A stretch of DNA of 64,000 nt from Ktedonosporobacter rubrisoli (GCF_004208415.1 NZ_CP035758.1:3844001-3908000); one strand, 5' to 3'; numbered from the stretch's first letter, positions 46,107 to 55,806 are shown. Notes: a model not told the origin generated them from the sequence alone. Made by a program: numbers and translations.

Positions 46107-46877
46107 GTGAATCGTAACGAGCCTACTTTTCCGCAAAAGGGTTCTAACGCCTGGGCTGGCGCTCCTTCAACGCTAGTCCAGGTAGAACATCTCACCCATA
46201 TGATTACAACGCGTACCCAAAAAATAACTATCCTTGATGATATAACATTCGCTATTCCAGCCAGAAGTATCTTCACAATCAATGGCCCTTCTGGAAGTGG
46301 AAAATCGACCCTGCTAAATATGCTCACTGGAATTGACAGGCCAAGCTCGGGCCGCATCATATTTGCCGGGGAAGAACTGAGGGTGCGTAGCGAGAATCAG
46401 CTGGCCCGCTGGCGTGGTCAACATGTAGGAATTGTCTTCCAATTTTTCCAGCTTATCCCGACCCTCACGGCACTGGAGAATGTATTACTTGCCCTGGAAT
46501 TGGGCAAAAGTAAGCTACCACGCCGCAGCTGGCGCCTGCGCTCCCTTCAATGCCTGGATCTAGTCGAGATGGAGCAATATGCTCAGCGCCTCCCCAGCGA
46601 ACTTTCCGGCGGCCAGCAACAACGCGTCGCCATTGCCCGCGCCCTCGCCAACGATCCACCTGTTATCATCGCCGACGAGCCCACTGGCAACCTCGATTCA
46701 CAGATGGCTCACGCGGTCTTCGACATTCTGACCAGGCTGACCCAATATGACAAAACCATCATCTATGTAACTCATGATCTCGATCTCGCCAGCCGGGCTA
46801 CAGCAGGACTATTGCTGCGCGATGGCCGTATCGTTCAACAGCTTCACACTCATCTGACCTCAGGAGAACAAAGATGA
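46107..46877 (+). CDS. ABC transporter ATP-binding protein (MacB/LolD type)
   Basis: A 256-residue ATPase with Walker A NGPSGSGKST (near 57-66), Q-loop VFQFFQLIPTLTALENV, signature LSGGQQQRVAIARAL (near 165-179), Walker B VIIADEPTGNLD (near 186-197) and switch His in YVTHDLDLA. The family drives FtsX-type permeases that mechanically export or extract lipoproteins, peptides or antibiotics. The start is GTG 46107 after AAAGGAG. The last bases overlap the permease start (ATGA). It is divergent from a two-component pair, an arrangement common for peptide-antibiotic sensing and detoxification. Confidence 0.95.
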   Translation: MNRNEPTFPQKGSNAWAGAPSTLVQVEHLTHMITTRTQKITILDDITFAIPARSIFTINGPSGSGKSTLLNMLTGIDRPSSGRIIFAGEELRVRSENQLARWRGQHVGIVFQFFQLIPTLTALENVLLALELGKSKLPRRSWRLRSLQCLDLVEMEQYAQRLPSELSGGQQQRVAIARALANDPPVIIADEPTGNLDSQMAHAVFDILTRLTQYDKTIIYVTHDLDLASRATAGLLLRDGRIVQQLHTHLTSGEQR

Positions 46878-49255
46878 TTTCAGCCTTAGACACCTTGCTC
46901 ATCCGCAAATCAATAGCAGACGTTACGCGCCGCAAAGGCCGCACGCTTCTTGTGGTCCTGGCTATCTTCATCGGCGTTTTTGGCTTGACTGGCATTAATG
47001 TCTTTGAATTCAAGATCTTTGATGGCTTTGCCTTTATGCAAAACCGCTCTAGCTATCCTGATATCACTTTTATTGTTGACCATCTAGATCCTGATGTGAT
47101 GAAGCAGTTTGCCTCAACTCCTGGTGTGAAGACAATTCAGGCCCAGATGGTTGGCAAATTTCAGTGGCCCACAACTACGATAGGCACAGTCGGAATGTAC
47201 ATTACTGCCTTTCCCGATCCACAGCATAGCAAACTTGGCAAGTTTGAGCTTACCAGCGGTCACCAGCCAGGACCCGGCGAGATCTTGCTAGAAAGCAACG
47301 ATACGGTCCTGCAGCCCTTCTCTCTCAACGAGCTTATCCATCTCAATGGACCGACAGGCCCCGTGCAGTTGCGCGTCGCTGGCACGAGCAGAACACCCGG
47401 CCTGGCCCAGATAAAGGCCACCAAAACTGCTCAAGGCTATATGAGTATAGAGAGCTTGAGCCAGCTACTCAAGATCAGTACGCCAAATAGCATCGCCGTC
47501 AAGGTTAAGGATATACAAGCGATTCAGGGTACAGCCAGTGCGCTCAAACAAATCCTGCACAAGCATGCTCTCACGATTGAGGATACAACTATTCAGAGCA
47601 GCATAGCAGAACAATTTGGCAGCGATTTTGTGACTGGCTTCTTTAATCTGGTGCGTACGCTGGCTGCAGGGGCCCTCATTGTCTCTTGCTTCCTGCTTAT
47701 CAATACCCTGACAACCTTGATAGCCGAACAAATGAAGATCATCGGCACAATGAAAGCCGTGGGAGGCACGCAAGGAACTATTATCCGTGGCTATCTTTTT
47801 ACTGTGCTTATCTATAGCCTTCTCGGCACCTTCTTTGGCCTGCTGCTCGGAATCATTATTGGCTACATAGGAGCCCTGCGCTTTGCAACGATCAAGGGCT
47901 GGGATCTTGGTCCTTTCTCTATCGCGCCTAGCGTTTTCCTTATTGGCCTTCTTTCTGGTATCGCCCTTCCCTTGCTAGCAGCCATGGTTCCCTTAATAAA
48001 CGGGACGCACATTACTGTGCGCGAGGCAATAAGCGCTTACGGCGTCATCAACGATCAGGCAAATAATCGCAGATGGCAACGCTTTCTCGCCGAGCACCTG
48101 CATTGGCTTCCTCAAACTGCCTGGCTTGGCTTGCGTGGGATATTTCGCAAGCGCGGACGCGCACTCATGACGATTACTGCCCTGGCGCTATCCGGGACGA
48201 CATTTTTGGCAGCCATGACCGTGAAATCCAGTATCAACGAGATGGCTCTGCACTTGAATGATCAGTTTATCTATGATGTGAGCGTATCTTCCGATCAGCA
48301 GGCCTTTTCTCAACCGTTTGCACAACTGCGTCAGGCGCTCTCTTCTATTCCCAACGTGGCACATATCGAAGCAGGCACCAGCGCCGCCATTAATACCCCC
48401 TGGGGCATCACCTATCTGCAAGGCATAGATAGCAATACCCGAGTCTATCGCAAGTCCATCCTGGCCGGACACTGGCTTCTGCCTGGTGAGCGCAATGTGC
48501 TTCTGCTGGATAAAGATACGCTCCAACGGGCCAATCTCGCACCGGGGGCGAGGCTTTCCTTTTCAACCGATACAGGCCACAGAGCTAGCTGGAAAATTAT
48601 TGGTGTGCTTAACGATATCAGTCCTATAGTGGGCTTTCATGGCCTGGTAGTTACCAGCACCGAAAATGTCAATCGGCTCGTCGGCAATCAGGAAGGCAGC
48701 GTTAATCAGCTCTTCATCCAGACACGCGATCATTCGCCTGCTTCGATAAAACAAACCGAGAACAAGGTCCAACAGGTCTTGCAGAATATGAGGCTAAAAT
48801 TTACTGTTGCCAGCAAACAAGAGCAGGCGGCCGACGATGCTAACAGCGCAATGGCACTGTACATCATCTTTTATGTGGCAGCGGCAGGGGTCGGCCTAGT
48901 GGGCATTCTCGGACTTTACAATACACTGACCAGTTCGGTGCTAGAAAGGCAGCGCGAGATAGGCATCTGTCGTTCAATGGGAGCCAGTTCAGGCCAGGTG
49001 GCGCGCATCTTCTGGCTCGAAGGGCTCGCTCTGACGCTTATCGCCTGGCTCTTGAGCCTGCTTCTCGGCCTGCCCATCTCCTATGGCTTTGTGACACTTT
49101 TTTCTCAATGGCTCTTTCCAATCCCTTTCGCCTTCGATCTCTGGTCACTGCCACTCATGCTTCTCGTCCTGATCAGTATAGGCAGCCTTGCCTGTTTTGG
49201 CCCAACCGTACGGGCAAGCCGGGTTCGCATTGCTGAGACTTTGCGCTATGAATAA
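46874..49255 (+). CDS. ABC transporter permease, FtsX/MacB family
   Basis: A 793-residue permease with two halves, each an extracytoplasmic MacB_PCD domain and an FtsX four-helix core. Helices are visible near residues 15-35, 265-290, 310-345, 360-385 (first half), 425-450, and 655-690, 710-740, 750-780 (second half). FtsX hallmarks: AEQMKIIGTMKAVGGTQGTI and LERQREIGICRSMGASSGQV. Overlaps the ATPase gene by 4 bases. The duplicated form is seen in BceB/YclI-like exporters, consistent with peptide detoxification, but the substrate is not known. Confidence 0.94.
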   Translation: MISALDTLLIRKSIADVTRRKGRTLLVVLAIFIGVFGLTGINVFEFKIFDGFAFMQNRSSYPDITFIVDHLDPDVMKQFASTPGVKTIQAQMVGKFQWPTTTIGTVGMYITAFPDPQHSKLGKFELTSGHQPGPGEILLESNDTVLQPFSLNELIHLNGPTGPVQLRVAGTSRTPGLAQIKATKTAQGYMSIESLSQLLKISTPNSIAVKVKDIQAIQGTASALKQILHKHALTIEDTTIQSSIAEQFGSDFVTGFFNLVRTLAAGALIVSCFLLINTLTTLIAEQMKIIGTMKAVGGTQGTIIRGYLFTVLIYSLLGTFFGLLLGIIIGYIGALRFATIKGWDLGPFSIAPSVFLIGLLSGIALPLLAAMVPLINGTHITVREAISAYGVINDQANNRRWQRFLAEHLHWLPQTAWLGLRGIFRKRGRALMTITALALSGTTFLAAMTVKSSINEMALHLNDQFIYDVSVSSDQQAFSQPFAQLRQALSSIPNVAHIEAGTSAAINTPWGITYLQGIDSNTRVYRKSILAGHWLLPGERNVLLLDKDTLQRANLAPGARLSFSTDTGHRASWKIIGVLNDISPIVGFHGLVVTSTENVNRLVGNQEGSVNQLFIQTRDHSPASIKQTENKVQQVLQNMRLKFTVASKQEQAADDANSAMALYIIFYVAAAGVGLVGILGLYNTLTSSVLERQREIGICRSMGASSGQVARIFWLEGLALTLIAWLLSLLLGLPISYGFVTLFSQWLFPIPFAFDLWSLPLMLLVLISIGSLACFGPTVRASRVRIAETLRYE

Positions 49256-49707
49256 GGTTTCCCACAATTCAGCACTGGTATTCTCTATTCCATATCCTAT
49301 GGCTATAAGAAATTTTATCTGCGAATATGCTTCTGCACACTGCCCGGAAGCTGCCGATAGTGCTCATAGCAGCACTTATCGGCCTGCTTCTCTTGCTACT
49401 CTCACCTATGGGTTGCTGTACCTGCTACATATCTCTACGCACTGGTTTTTCTGGATCTGTGGAAGCTTACTTATTATCGCCAGCGCGGCTTATAGAGCAC
49501 TTGTGATTATACAGGGCGGGAAAGGGGACGAAAGGCTTTGCGTTGCCTGGATAGAAAGTGAGGCTGCAAGGCTACGCAAGCTTGCGGGCAGTACTCACTT
49601 CTGCTATACTCACCCATGTTGGGGACTTGGGGAGAAAGCCAGTTGGGTATCTTTGTCTACCAACCCCTGTTGTACCCATGATATCCAGCATCTTTTCGAA
49701 GGAATTT
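49256..49707. other. Gap upstream of the MalT-like gene, with a possible small hydrophobic ORF
   Basis: 452 bases. A 59-codon frame at 49327-49506 (+) encodes KLPIVLIAALIGLLLLLL and then CC-x-C, membrane-like or lipoprotein-like, but it has no ribosome-binding site and is not claimed as a gene. The promoter of the next gene must lie here. Confidence 0.25.
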
Positions 49708-52700
49708 ATGCCAAAACCACCCGCTCATGTATTGATCTGGTCTGCCGAGAATGGCCTCTACGTTCTCCATACCTCTGGTTACCCACCACAAGTGCTCACC
49801 CCAGGGAACGAGGACGTGTGGCACGCCTGGTTGCTAACTCACGTCTCCTTTTCCTTCCAGGGGCAACACGGTCATCTCAACGTGCTCAAAGAGACTCGAC
49901 CCCGTGGAACCGGCTACTGGTATGCTTACCACAAGAACTCTGGCCGCAATCGAAAGCGTTATCTTGGACAGGGCGCGAACGTAACCTTCGCACGCTTAGA
50001 GGAAATTGCGCGCGAACTCCAGGAGGCGCCCCCTGAGACCTTACCAACGCAGGCACCTGCTTCCTTGCTCACAACACAGCATGGCCATAAGACCCTTTCC
50101 GGCACCGTGCCACAAGCTGACGAGCAGCCTGATCCCAGCAATATGATAATACTTACCAGGTTCTCTCCTCCCAGCTTGCCAGCCACGCTCGTGGTACGAG
50201 AACGCTTGCTCTTTACTTTGGATGCCGCCCTCTCTCGTCCACTCACCCTGCTCTCTGCCTCTGCGGGTTGGGGCAAGACCACTTTACTCGCCACATGGGT
50301 ACAAAAGCACCCACAGTCAGTGGCTTGGCTCACCCTTGAGGAGATGGACAATGACCCGATGCGCTTCTGGATCTCAGTGATTGAGGCTCTTCGTAGATGC
50401 CGGCCTGGGATAGGAGAGCAAGCGCTCTCCCTGCTGCAAACGCCTGCTCCTTCTCTTGCCCCTCTCGCTACAAGCTTAACGGCTTTGCTCAACGAACTGG
50501 CCAACCAGCATGCTGAGGCCTCGCCCATCTTGCTGATCCTTGACGATTATCACGTGATCAACGAGCCCACGATTCACACCTCGCTGACCTTCTGGTTGGA
50601 GCATCTACCTCCTCATGTACATCTCTTGCTCGCCAGCCGGGTCGATCCAGACCTTCCACTCGCCCGCCTTCGAGTGCGTAGCTACCTGGCGGAGATTCGC
50701 GATACCGATCTGCGCTTTACGCGGGAAGAAACGCAAAGCTTTCTTACCCAGCGCATGAGTCTGGCCCTCTCAGAGAACGAGATTGAGCTGTTACAAGCCC
50801 GCACTGAGGGATGGATCGCCAGCCTGCACCTGGCCGCCCTCATACTTCAGAAACACGCTGACCCTTCTGCTTACGTGCAAGCCCTGAGTGGCAGCCAGCG
50901 TTACTTGCTCGATTACATGCGAGAAGAAGTGCTCGCACATCTGCCTGAAACGTTACAGGACTTCTTGTTGCAGACTTGCGAACTCCCCCAGTTGAACGCT
51001 TCTCTCTGTGACGCTATCAGGGATAGGGAGGATAGTGCTCGTCTGCTCGAACAAGTGGAACGGGCTAATCTCTTTCTGCTGCCCCTGGATGAAAGTCGGC
51101 AGTGGTATCGTTATCATGCGCTGTGGGCCCAGGCGATGCAGCACGAAGCAAGGGCTCGCCTGGGAACGACCACGCTCCGTTTACTGAGGAACAAGGCGAG
51201 TCGGTGGTATGAGCAGCAATCGCTGCTACCCGAAGCGATCGAAGCGGCGTTGGCCGGGGAAGATTTTGCCCGCGCTGCGTCGCTGATCGAGCGTTTTATC
51301 ATTCCGCAGAGCTTTCGCAATTCGTATCATACGCTGTCTCGCTGGCTGAGGCAACTACCAGAGGAGATCATGCGAAACCAACCCGATCTCTGCTTCCAGT
51401 CTGTCCTCGCATTGACGTTTACAACTGATCGGCGTTCGCCTGCTACCTGGGAATATGTTGGGATGCTTCTCCAGTGGGCAGGGCGGGGCTTTGAGGCCCT
51501 ACAAGAGTGGGAGAAACTGGGGGAAACCCTACAATTGCAGGCCGAGCTTGCCTTTTTTCAGGATGATCTTGTCAAAACGCTGCGGCTAGCGCGTCAGGCC
51601 CGACCACTCCTTACCAGGCAAAGTCTGATATACCCGGAAAACCTTGTGGCACGCGGAGTAGAAGCCTATCTGGCTGGCGAGATGGAGATAGCCTGGCAGT
51701 GCCTTCTCGAAGGATATAGAAGAGCAAAACACTTCGGGAATCATTCCTCAACGTTAACTACATCCCTCCTATTGGGCGGAATCTGCCTGGAAAAAGGCGA
51801 ATTACGGAAAGCTGCCCAGCATTACCATCAAGCCCTCGCCCATACCGAAGAAGACCAAGAGACCTTCCGTCAGCAATTGCGCCTGGAAACCGGAGAGGCT
51901 GAACCATTCTTTGCCTCCTGGATCTATCATTGTCTTGCCCAGCTCTCGTATGAACAGAATGAGATGGCAAACGCGCAGCGCTATCTCTCTCAAGCGCTGA
52001 GCTTTCTCTCAAGACCAGAGGAAGGCATCCATGTTTTTACCTCGGGTTCACTCATCCAGGCCCGCTTGCTGCATGCATCAGGAAAGACAGCTCAGGCCCA
52101 GGCTGTGCTCTTGAAATGGGAAGGACAAACTCGCATCCCCTGGTCACTGAGAGCCATACGCACCTGCCAGGCACGATTGCATTTGGCCGCCGGCGCTCTC
52201 TCCGCAGTCGAACTGTGGGCCCAGGAAAAGCAACGGGCTGATCAGTCCCAGCCACCCGATCTGGAGGAAGCGTTTCCACTCATCCTCCAGCAAGAAGAAG
52301 GGCTGCTCCTCGTACGGTTGCACCTTGCGCAAGGGCACGGGGAAGCCGCATTGAAAGCGCTGGCTCCCTGGCAAGAGATAGCTCACGCTCAGGGACGCAA
52401 GCGCAGCATTCTGGAAATCCAGATTCTGGAAGCGCTGGCTCATGTTGCCCTCCATGCACACAGCCAGGCCCGATCCTCCCTGCTTCAGGCCTTGCGACTG
52501 GCGCAGCCTGAGAACTATCAACGCCTCTTTCTCGATGAAGGCCCGGCGCTGGAAGCACTGCTCAAAACATTGCTACCCGATCTCCGCGAGGCCTCTCTGA
52601 TCTCCTACACGCGCACCCTGCTGCGTGCGTTTGCGCAGGGGCCCGATGCCCGGCCGGCAGAAGAGCTAACCCCTATCGGGAAAGTTTCGCTGCCCGTAGA

Positions 52701-52899
52701 GTCCCTGAGCGAGCAGGAGCGGCGCGTCTTGCGTTTGCTGGTGGTAGGACGCTCCAACCCGGAAATCGCGCGCGAACTGGTAATCTCGGTCAACACAGTA
52801 AAGACCCATGTCCAGAGTCTCTATCGCAAGCTGGATGTCCATAATCGGACTGAAGCTGGTGAGGTCGCAAGACGTTTGTCTCTGCTCTCATCTTTCTAA
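49708..52899 (+). CDS. MalT-like LuxR family ATP-dependent regulator with extra N-terminal domain
   Basis: A 1063-residue STAND-type regulator. Residues 1-115 form an extra domain (HVLIWSAENGLYVLH, RGTGYWYAYHKNSGRNRKRYLG) that looks like the AP2/Arm-type DNA-binding fold at the start of phage integrases, a form I recall in several Ktedonobacteria. Then the NTPase with Walker A SASAGWGKTTLLATW (about 183-197) and LLILDDYHVI, a winged helix, helical TPR-like repeats (about 520-930), and a C-terminal LuxR HTH (about 1000-1060; LSEQERRVLRLLVVGRSNPEIARELVISVNTVKTHV). Start 49708 follows AAGGA; an ATG at 49558 is read through a promoter region. The inducer is not known. Confidence 0.9.
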   Translation: MPKPPAHVLIWSAENGLYVLHTSGYPPQVLTPGNEDVWHAWLLTHVSFSFQGQHGHLNVLKETRPRGTGYWYAYHKNSGRNRKRYLGQGANVTFARLEEIARELQEAPPETLPTQAPASLLTTQHGHKTLSGTVPQADEQPDPSNMIILTRFSPPSLPATLVVRERLLFTLDAALSRPLTLLSASAGWGKTTLLATWVQKHPQSVAWLTLEEMDNDPMRFWISVIEALRRCRPGIGEQALSLLQTPAPSLAPLATSLTALLNELANQHAEASPILLILDDYHVINEPTIHTSLTFWLEHLPPHVHLLLASRVDPDLPLARLRVRSYLAEIRDTDLRFTREETQSFLTQRMSLALSENEIELLQARTEGWIASLHLAALILQKHADPSAYVQALSGSQRYLLDYMREEVLAHLPETLQDFLLQTCELPQLNASLCDAIRDREDSARLLEQVERANLFLLPLDESRQWYRYHALWAQAMQHEARARLGTTTLRLLRNKASRWYEQQSLLPEAIEAALAGEDFARAASLIERFIIPQSFRNSYHTLSRWLRQLPEEIMRNQPDLCFQSVLALTFTTDRRSPATWEYVGMLLQWAGRGFEALQEWEKLGETLQLQAELAFFQDDLVKTLRLARQARPLLTRQSLIYPENLVARGVEAYLAGEMEIAWQCLLEGYRRAKHFGNHSSTLTTSLLLGGICLEKGELRKAAQHYHQALAHTEEDQETFRQQLRLETGEAEPFFASWIYHCLAQLSYEQNEMANAQRYLSQALSFLSRPEEGIHVFTSGSLIQARLLHASGKTAQAQAVLLKWEGQTRIPWSLRAIRTCQARLHLAAGALSAVELWAQEKQRADQSQPPDLEEAFPLILQQEEGLLLVRLHLAQGHGEAALKALAPWQEIAHAQGRKRSILEIQILEALAHVALHAHSQARSSLLQALRLAQPENYQRLFLDEGPALEALLKTLLPDLREASLISYTRTLLRAFAQGPDARPAEELTPIGKVSLPVESLSEQERRVLRLLVVGRSNPEIARELVISVNTVKTHVQSLYRKLDVHNRTEAGEVARRLSLLSSF

Positions 52900-52937
52900 A
52901 CCTCCTCACTTTCTTTTCCCCTCACCCACATACAATC

Positions 52938-53237
52938 ATGCCATTGGGTGAAGGCGCCTCACCCCCTCACGCTTTATACTTCGAGCATCGGAAACAAAGG
53001 GAGGAGGCGCTTAACATACGCTATCGCATCTGGATCAAAGGACACCTGGACCCATCCTGGCAGGAATGGTTTGAAAATCTTCAGATTCTTCCTGATGGCC
53101 CTGGTACAACCGTGCTGGGTGGATCATTTGTCGATCAAGCGGCGCTCTACCGGGTACTGCTCAAAATTCGGAGTCTTGGCCTCGTCTTGCTCTCCCTTGA
53201 GACAGACGAGTTTCCGTCAGTCCAGGAAGAGCTATGA
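52938..53237 (+). CDS. Small conserved-looking protein, start uncertain
   Basis: 99 residues from the ATG at 52938, but the fold-like part begins near residue 26: YRIWIKGHLDPSWQEWFENLQI, then GGSFVDQAALYRVLLKIRSLGLVLLSLE. This looks like a small single-domain family I believe occurs next to regulators and enzymes in many bacteria, with no known role. AGGAGG (53002-53007) stands 8 bases before an in-frame ATA (53016), which corresponds to the usual start of the domain; the ATG at 52938 has no ribosome-binding site. So the start may be a mutated or unusual ATA codon. It follows the MalT-like gene by 38 bases. Confidence 0.75.
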   Translation: MPLGEGASPPHALYFEHRKQREEALNIRYRIWIKGHLDPSWQEWFENLQILPDGPGTTVLGGSFVDQAALYRVLLKIRSLGLVLLSLETDEFPSVQEEL

Positions 53238-53343
53238 TGCCGTCGCGCATCATTGGCTTTCGCACAAGACCAGGAGCAAAAGAGAGCCCCTTAAAAGAGA
53301 GCCCCTTCTAGAATTGTACGCTGAAACAACAAGGAGAACATTA

Positions 53344-54177
53344 ATGTATACTTATACAGGCAAGATGGCCTTGATTACGGGAGCTTCATCGGGTATCGGA
53401 GAAGCCTTTGCTCACGCATTGGCATCACGTGGAATGCATCTCATTCTCGTTGCACGTACTGAAGCGCGTCTGCACGAGCTCGCCCAGGAGCTCACCCACG
53501 CTTATGGAGTACGGGCCGAAGTCATTCCCGCCGATCTGAGCCAGGAGTATGCTACATCCACTATTGTACATGAAGTGCAGTCTCGTGGACTCGTGGTCGA
53601 TATGCTTGTGAACAATGCAGGTTTTGGCTCCTATGGCCATTTTACAGACGTGGACCTGCAACGGCATCACACACAGGTAATGGTTAACGTGACGAGTGTG
53701 GTTGATCTGACCCGTGCCTTCCTTCCGGGTATGGCAGCACGCGGCGATGGAGCTATTATCAACATCGCCTCCATCTCTGCCTTTGCGTCGATCCCTTACA
53801 TGGCCGTATACCCGGCCTCCAAATCCTTCGTCCTCTCGTTCTCAGAAACCTTAGCAGCTGAGTACAGGGACGAGGGCGTCCGCGTAATGGCGCTTTGTCC
53901 TGGGGAGGTCAAGACGAACTTTACCAATGTTTCGGGCAACCCTTCTGCCCCAGGGCCTTCCATGACAACTGACGAGGTGGTAGCATTCGCCCTCAAGAAT
54001 CTGGAGCGCGGACGCAGCTTTGTTATTCCTGGGGCCTTTAACAACATGATGAGTATCGTCTGGCGCTTGCTGCCACGCCGTTTCTTTGCAAATGCTGTGA
54101 TGAAGTCGCTGAAATCCAATCCCCCCTCCTCGGTGAGGGCTGAGACTGGCAGAAAAGAAGTATCCGCCGTGAAATGA
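53344..54177 (+). CDS. SDR family oxidoreductase
   Basis: A 277-residue short-chain dehydrogenase of the DltE/YqjQ-like group. NAD(P) motif TGASSGIGEA (about residues 12-21), VNNAGFGSYG, and catalytic Ser with Tyr-x-x-x-Lys (VYPASK). The C-terminal TDEVVAFALKNLERGRSFVIPG and the membrane-near tail LPRRFF are typical of this group. AAGGAGAACATTA precedes the ATG at 53344; longer in-frame starts lie on the small upstream gene and are rejected. It ends 72 bases before a hairpin. Confidence 0.92.
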   Translation: MYTYTGKMALITGASSGIGEAFAHALASRGMHLILVARTEARLHELAQELTHAYGVRAEVIPADLSQEYATSTIVHEVQSRGLVVDMLVNNAGFGSYGHFTDVDLQRHHTQVMVNVTSVVDLTRAFLPGMAARGDGAIINIASISAFASIPYMAVYPASKSFVLSFSETLAAEYRDEGVRVMALCPGEVKTNFTNVSGNPSAPGPSMTTDEVVAFALKNLERGRSFVIPGAFNNMMSIVWRLLPRRFFANAVMKSLKSNPPSSVRAETGRKEVSAVK

Positions 54178-54249
54178 TTTATTACAGACGAGAGCAATGC
54201 GCGAGAAAAGGCGAAGGGAAATATCGCTCCTCGATCAGGCGCTTTCTGC

Positions 54250-54300
54250 TCAAGCTCCATGGCTTGAGCCTGTCCGGCCTAAAGGTAAGCCGGACAGGCT
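54250..54300. terminator. Two tandem hairpins after the SDR gene
   Basis: TCAAGC (54250-54255) / GCTTGA (54262-54267), followed by a perfect 12-bp stem AGCCTGTCCGGC (54267-54278) / GCCGGACAGGCT (54289-54300) with a 10-base loop. They lie between convergent genes (SDR +, PEP mutase family -). No T-run, so this may be a two-way terminator. Confidence 0.6.
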
Positions 54301-54426
54301 ATCGTCGAACCAGGAAGAAGCAGATTTTCTGCTCCAAGAAAGGATGCATAAAAGCCATGAATTTGTATGTACTCGTCAAGATAAAAAACAGCAGTCAATG
54401 CGACAACCGTCACTGCTACCTCGCTC

Positions 54427-55317
54427 CTAGACCGAAGAATACCGACGTTCCAGGGCCTCAATCTCCGCTAACCCAATATGCTTGGTGAACTGGGAGAAGC
54501 TCACCATGTGTTCGGCAAAGGCGGCCGACGTTTCTCCGCGCTTGAGCAGGTCGAGCAAAGCCAGGATATTGTGGGTCGCGGCGAAAAGCAAGCTCACCGA
54601 GAAAATGATAACTTTGAAGCCCAATTGCTGGATCTTCTCTAGTGGCAACAGGGGCGTTTTGCCGCTTTCGACCCAGTTGAAGACGAGCGGAACCCCCTGG
54701 AACGTCTCAGCGATCTTTTGGATTTCCTCTAGAGATTTTGGGGCTTCGATCAGCAGCATATCAGCACCTGCCTCATAATACGCCTGAGCTCGACGCAGCG
54801 CCTCAGCAAAGCCAAGGACGCCGTTTGCATCTGTCCGTCCAATAATGATAAAGTCAGGATCTTCGCGAGCATCGACGGCAGCCCGGATCTTCTGAACCAT
54901 ATCTTCCAGAGGGATGACTTGTTTCCCTCCCAAATGCCCGCATTTTTTTGGCCAGGCTTGATCTTCAAGGTGAAGGGCGGCAACTCCTGCACGCTCGTAT
55001 TCACGAACGGTGCGCCGGACGTTGAGAGGGCTACCATAGCCAGTATCGGCATCGGCAATTAAGGGGCGCTTCCCCATCACAGCAGTAAGCGCGGCCGCGC
55101 GTGTGACCATCTCACTCATGGTCACTAACCCAACATCTGGTTGCCCAAGGACACTGGCCGCCGTTCCAAATCCTGTCATGTATGCAAGTGGGAATCCAGC
55201 CTGTGCAATCAGGCGTGCGCTCAGGGCATCATAGGCTCCTGGAGCGAGAAGCAGGCCAGGCTCTTCCAACATACGGCGCAAACACGTTGTCGTAGATGTG
55301 TTTTCACTGTTTGTCAC
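54427..55317 (-). CDS. Isocitrate lyase/PEP mutase family protein (methylisocitrate lyase-like)
   Basis: A 296-residue TIM-barrel enzyme of the PEP mutase/isocitrate lyase superfamily. It has the active-site Cys loop KKCGHLGGK (about residues 117-125), DADTGYG near 86-92 for Mg2+ binding and FIIIGRTDA near 153-161. Such enzymes split C-C bonds of 2-methylisocitrate, oxaloacetate or related acids or make phosphonopyruvate. The start is GTG 55317 after AAGGAGAGA. Standing alone between convergent and divergent genes, it has no prpC/prpD neighbours, so 2-methylisocitrate lyase is only the closest label. Confidence 0.88.
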   Translation of the reverse strand: MTNSENTSTTTCLRRMLEEPGLLLAPGAYDALSARLIAQAGFPLAYMTGFGTAASVLGQPDVGLVTMSEMVTRAAALTAVMGKRPLIADADTGYGSPLNVRRTVREYERAGVAALHLEDQAWPKKCGHLGGKQVIPLEDMVQKIRAAVDAREDPDFIIIGRTDANGVLGFAEALRRAQAYYEAGADMLLIEAPKSLEEIQKIAETFQGVPLVFNWVESGKTPLLPLEKIQQLGFKVIIFSVSLLFAATHNILALLDLLKRGETSAAFAEHMVSFSQFTKHIGLAEIEALERRYSSV

Positions 55318-55806
55318 GTTTCTCTCCTTCTATTCACATGGGCGGACTCGATCATCCCTTACTTAAGATGCAGCTGTGATGCAACAAGGACAGTCCTGAT
55401 GGGATCAGCTAGCCGCTATGCTCACAGAAACGAGCAAGATGTGCCTCGAAAGGAGCCTGCGGACCCTACGCTTCAGATAAGGAATGATCGAGCTTCGTTT
55501 GAGAGCAATTTTATGCAGATACTCTTCTCCTAGCCCGAGGCATTTACTTCAGACGCGTTTGCTCTCTCGTATTACTTTACCAGATGAACATGAAATAAAT
55601 ATGAATACAATGATTTATTATTATAAATATGAATTTGAGGTATTTACTATGCATAGAATCATATTAAAAATGCATAATAAAATATGCTTAAAACGTTTTT
55701 ATATCGCAAAACGTTTTCGATTGCTCTATTGGCCAAAGGGCCAGAAGAGTGTAAAGCTTATCGGAAGTCGGAAGAGCTACACTTGTAATTGTGCTATTTT
55801 ATAGAA
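55318..55806. other. AT-rich gap
   Basis: 489 bases, strongly AT-rich from 55590 to 55800. Several frames remain open but none shows a ribosome-binding site or a recognisable protein. It must carry the promoter of the lyase-like gene. Confidence 0.35.

Noticed and set aside
49188..50036. Long plus-strand frame over the end of the permease and the start of the MalT-like gene
   Set aside because: It crosses two well-supported genes in another frame and shows no domain.
52948..53343. N-terminal extension of the SDR gene at 53344
   Set aside because: In-frame but unrelated to SDR proteins; it covers the small upstream gene, and a good ribosome-binding site precedes ATG 53344.
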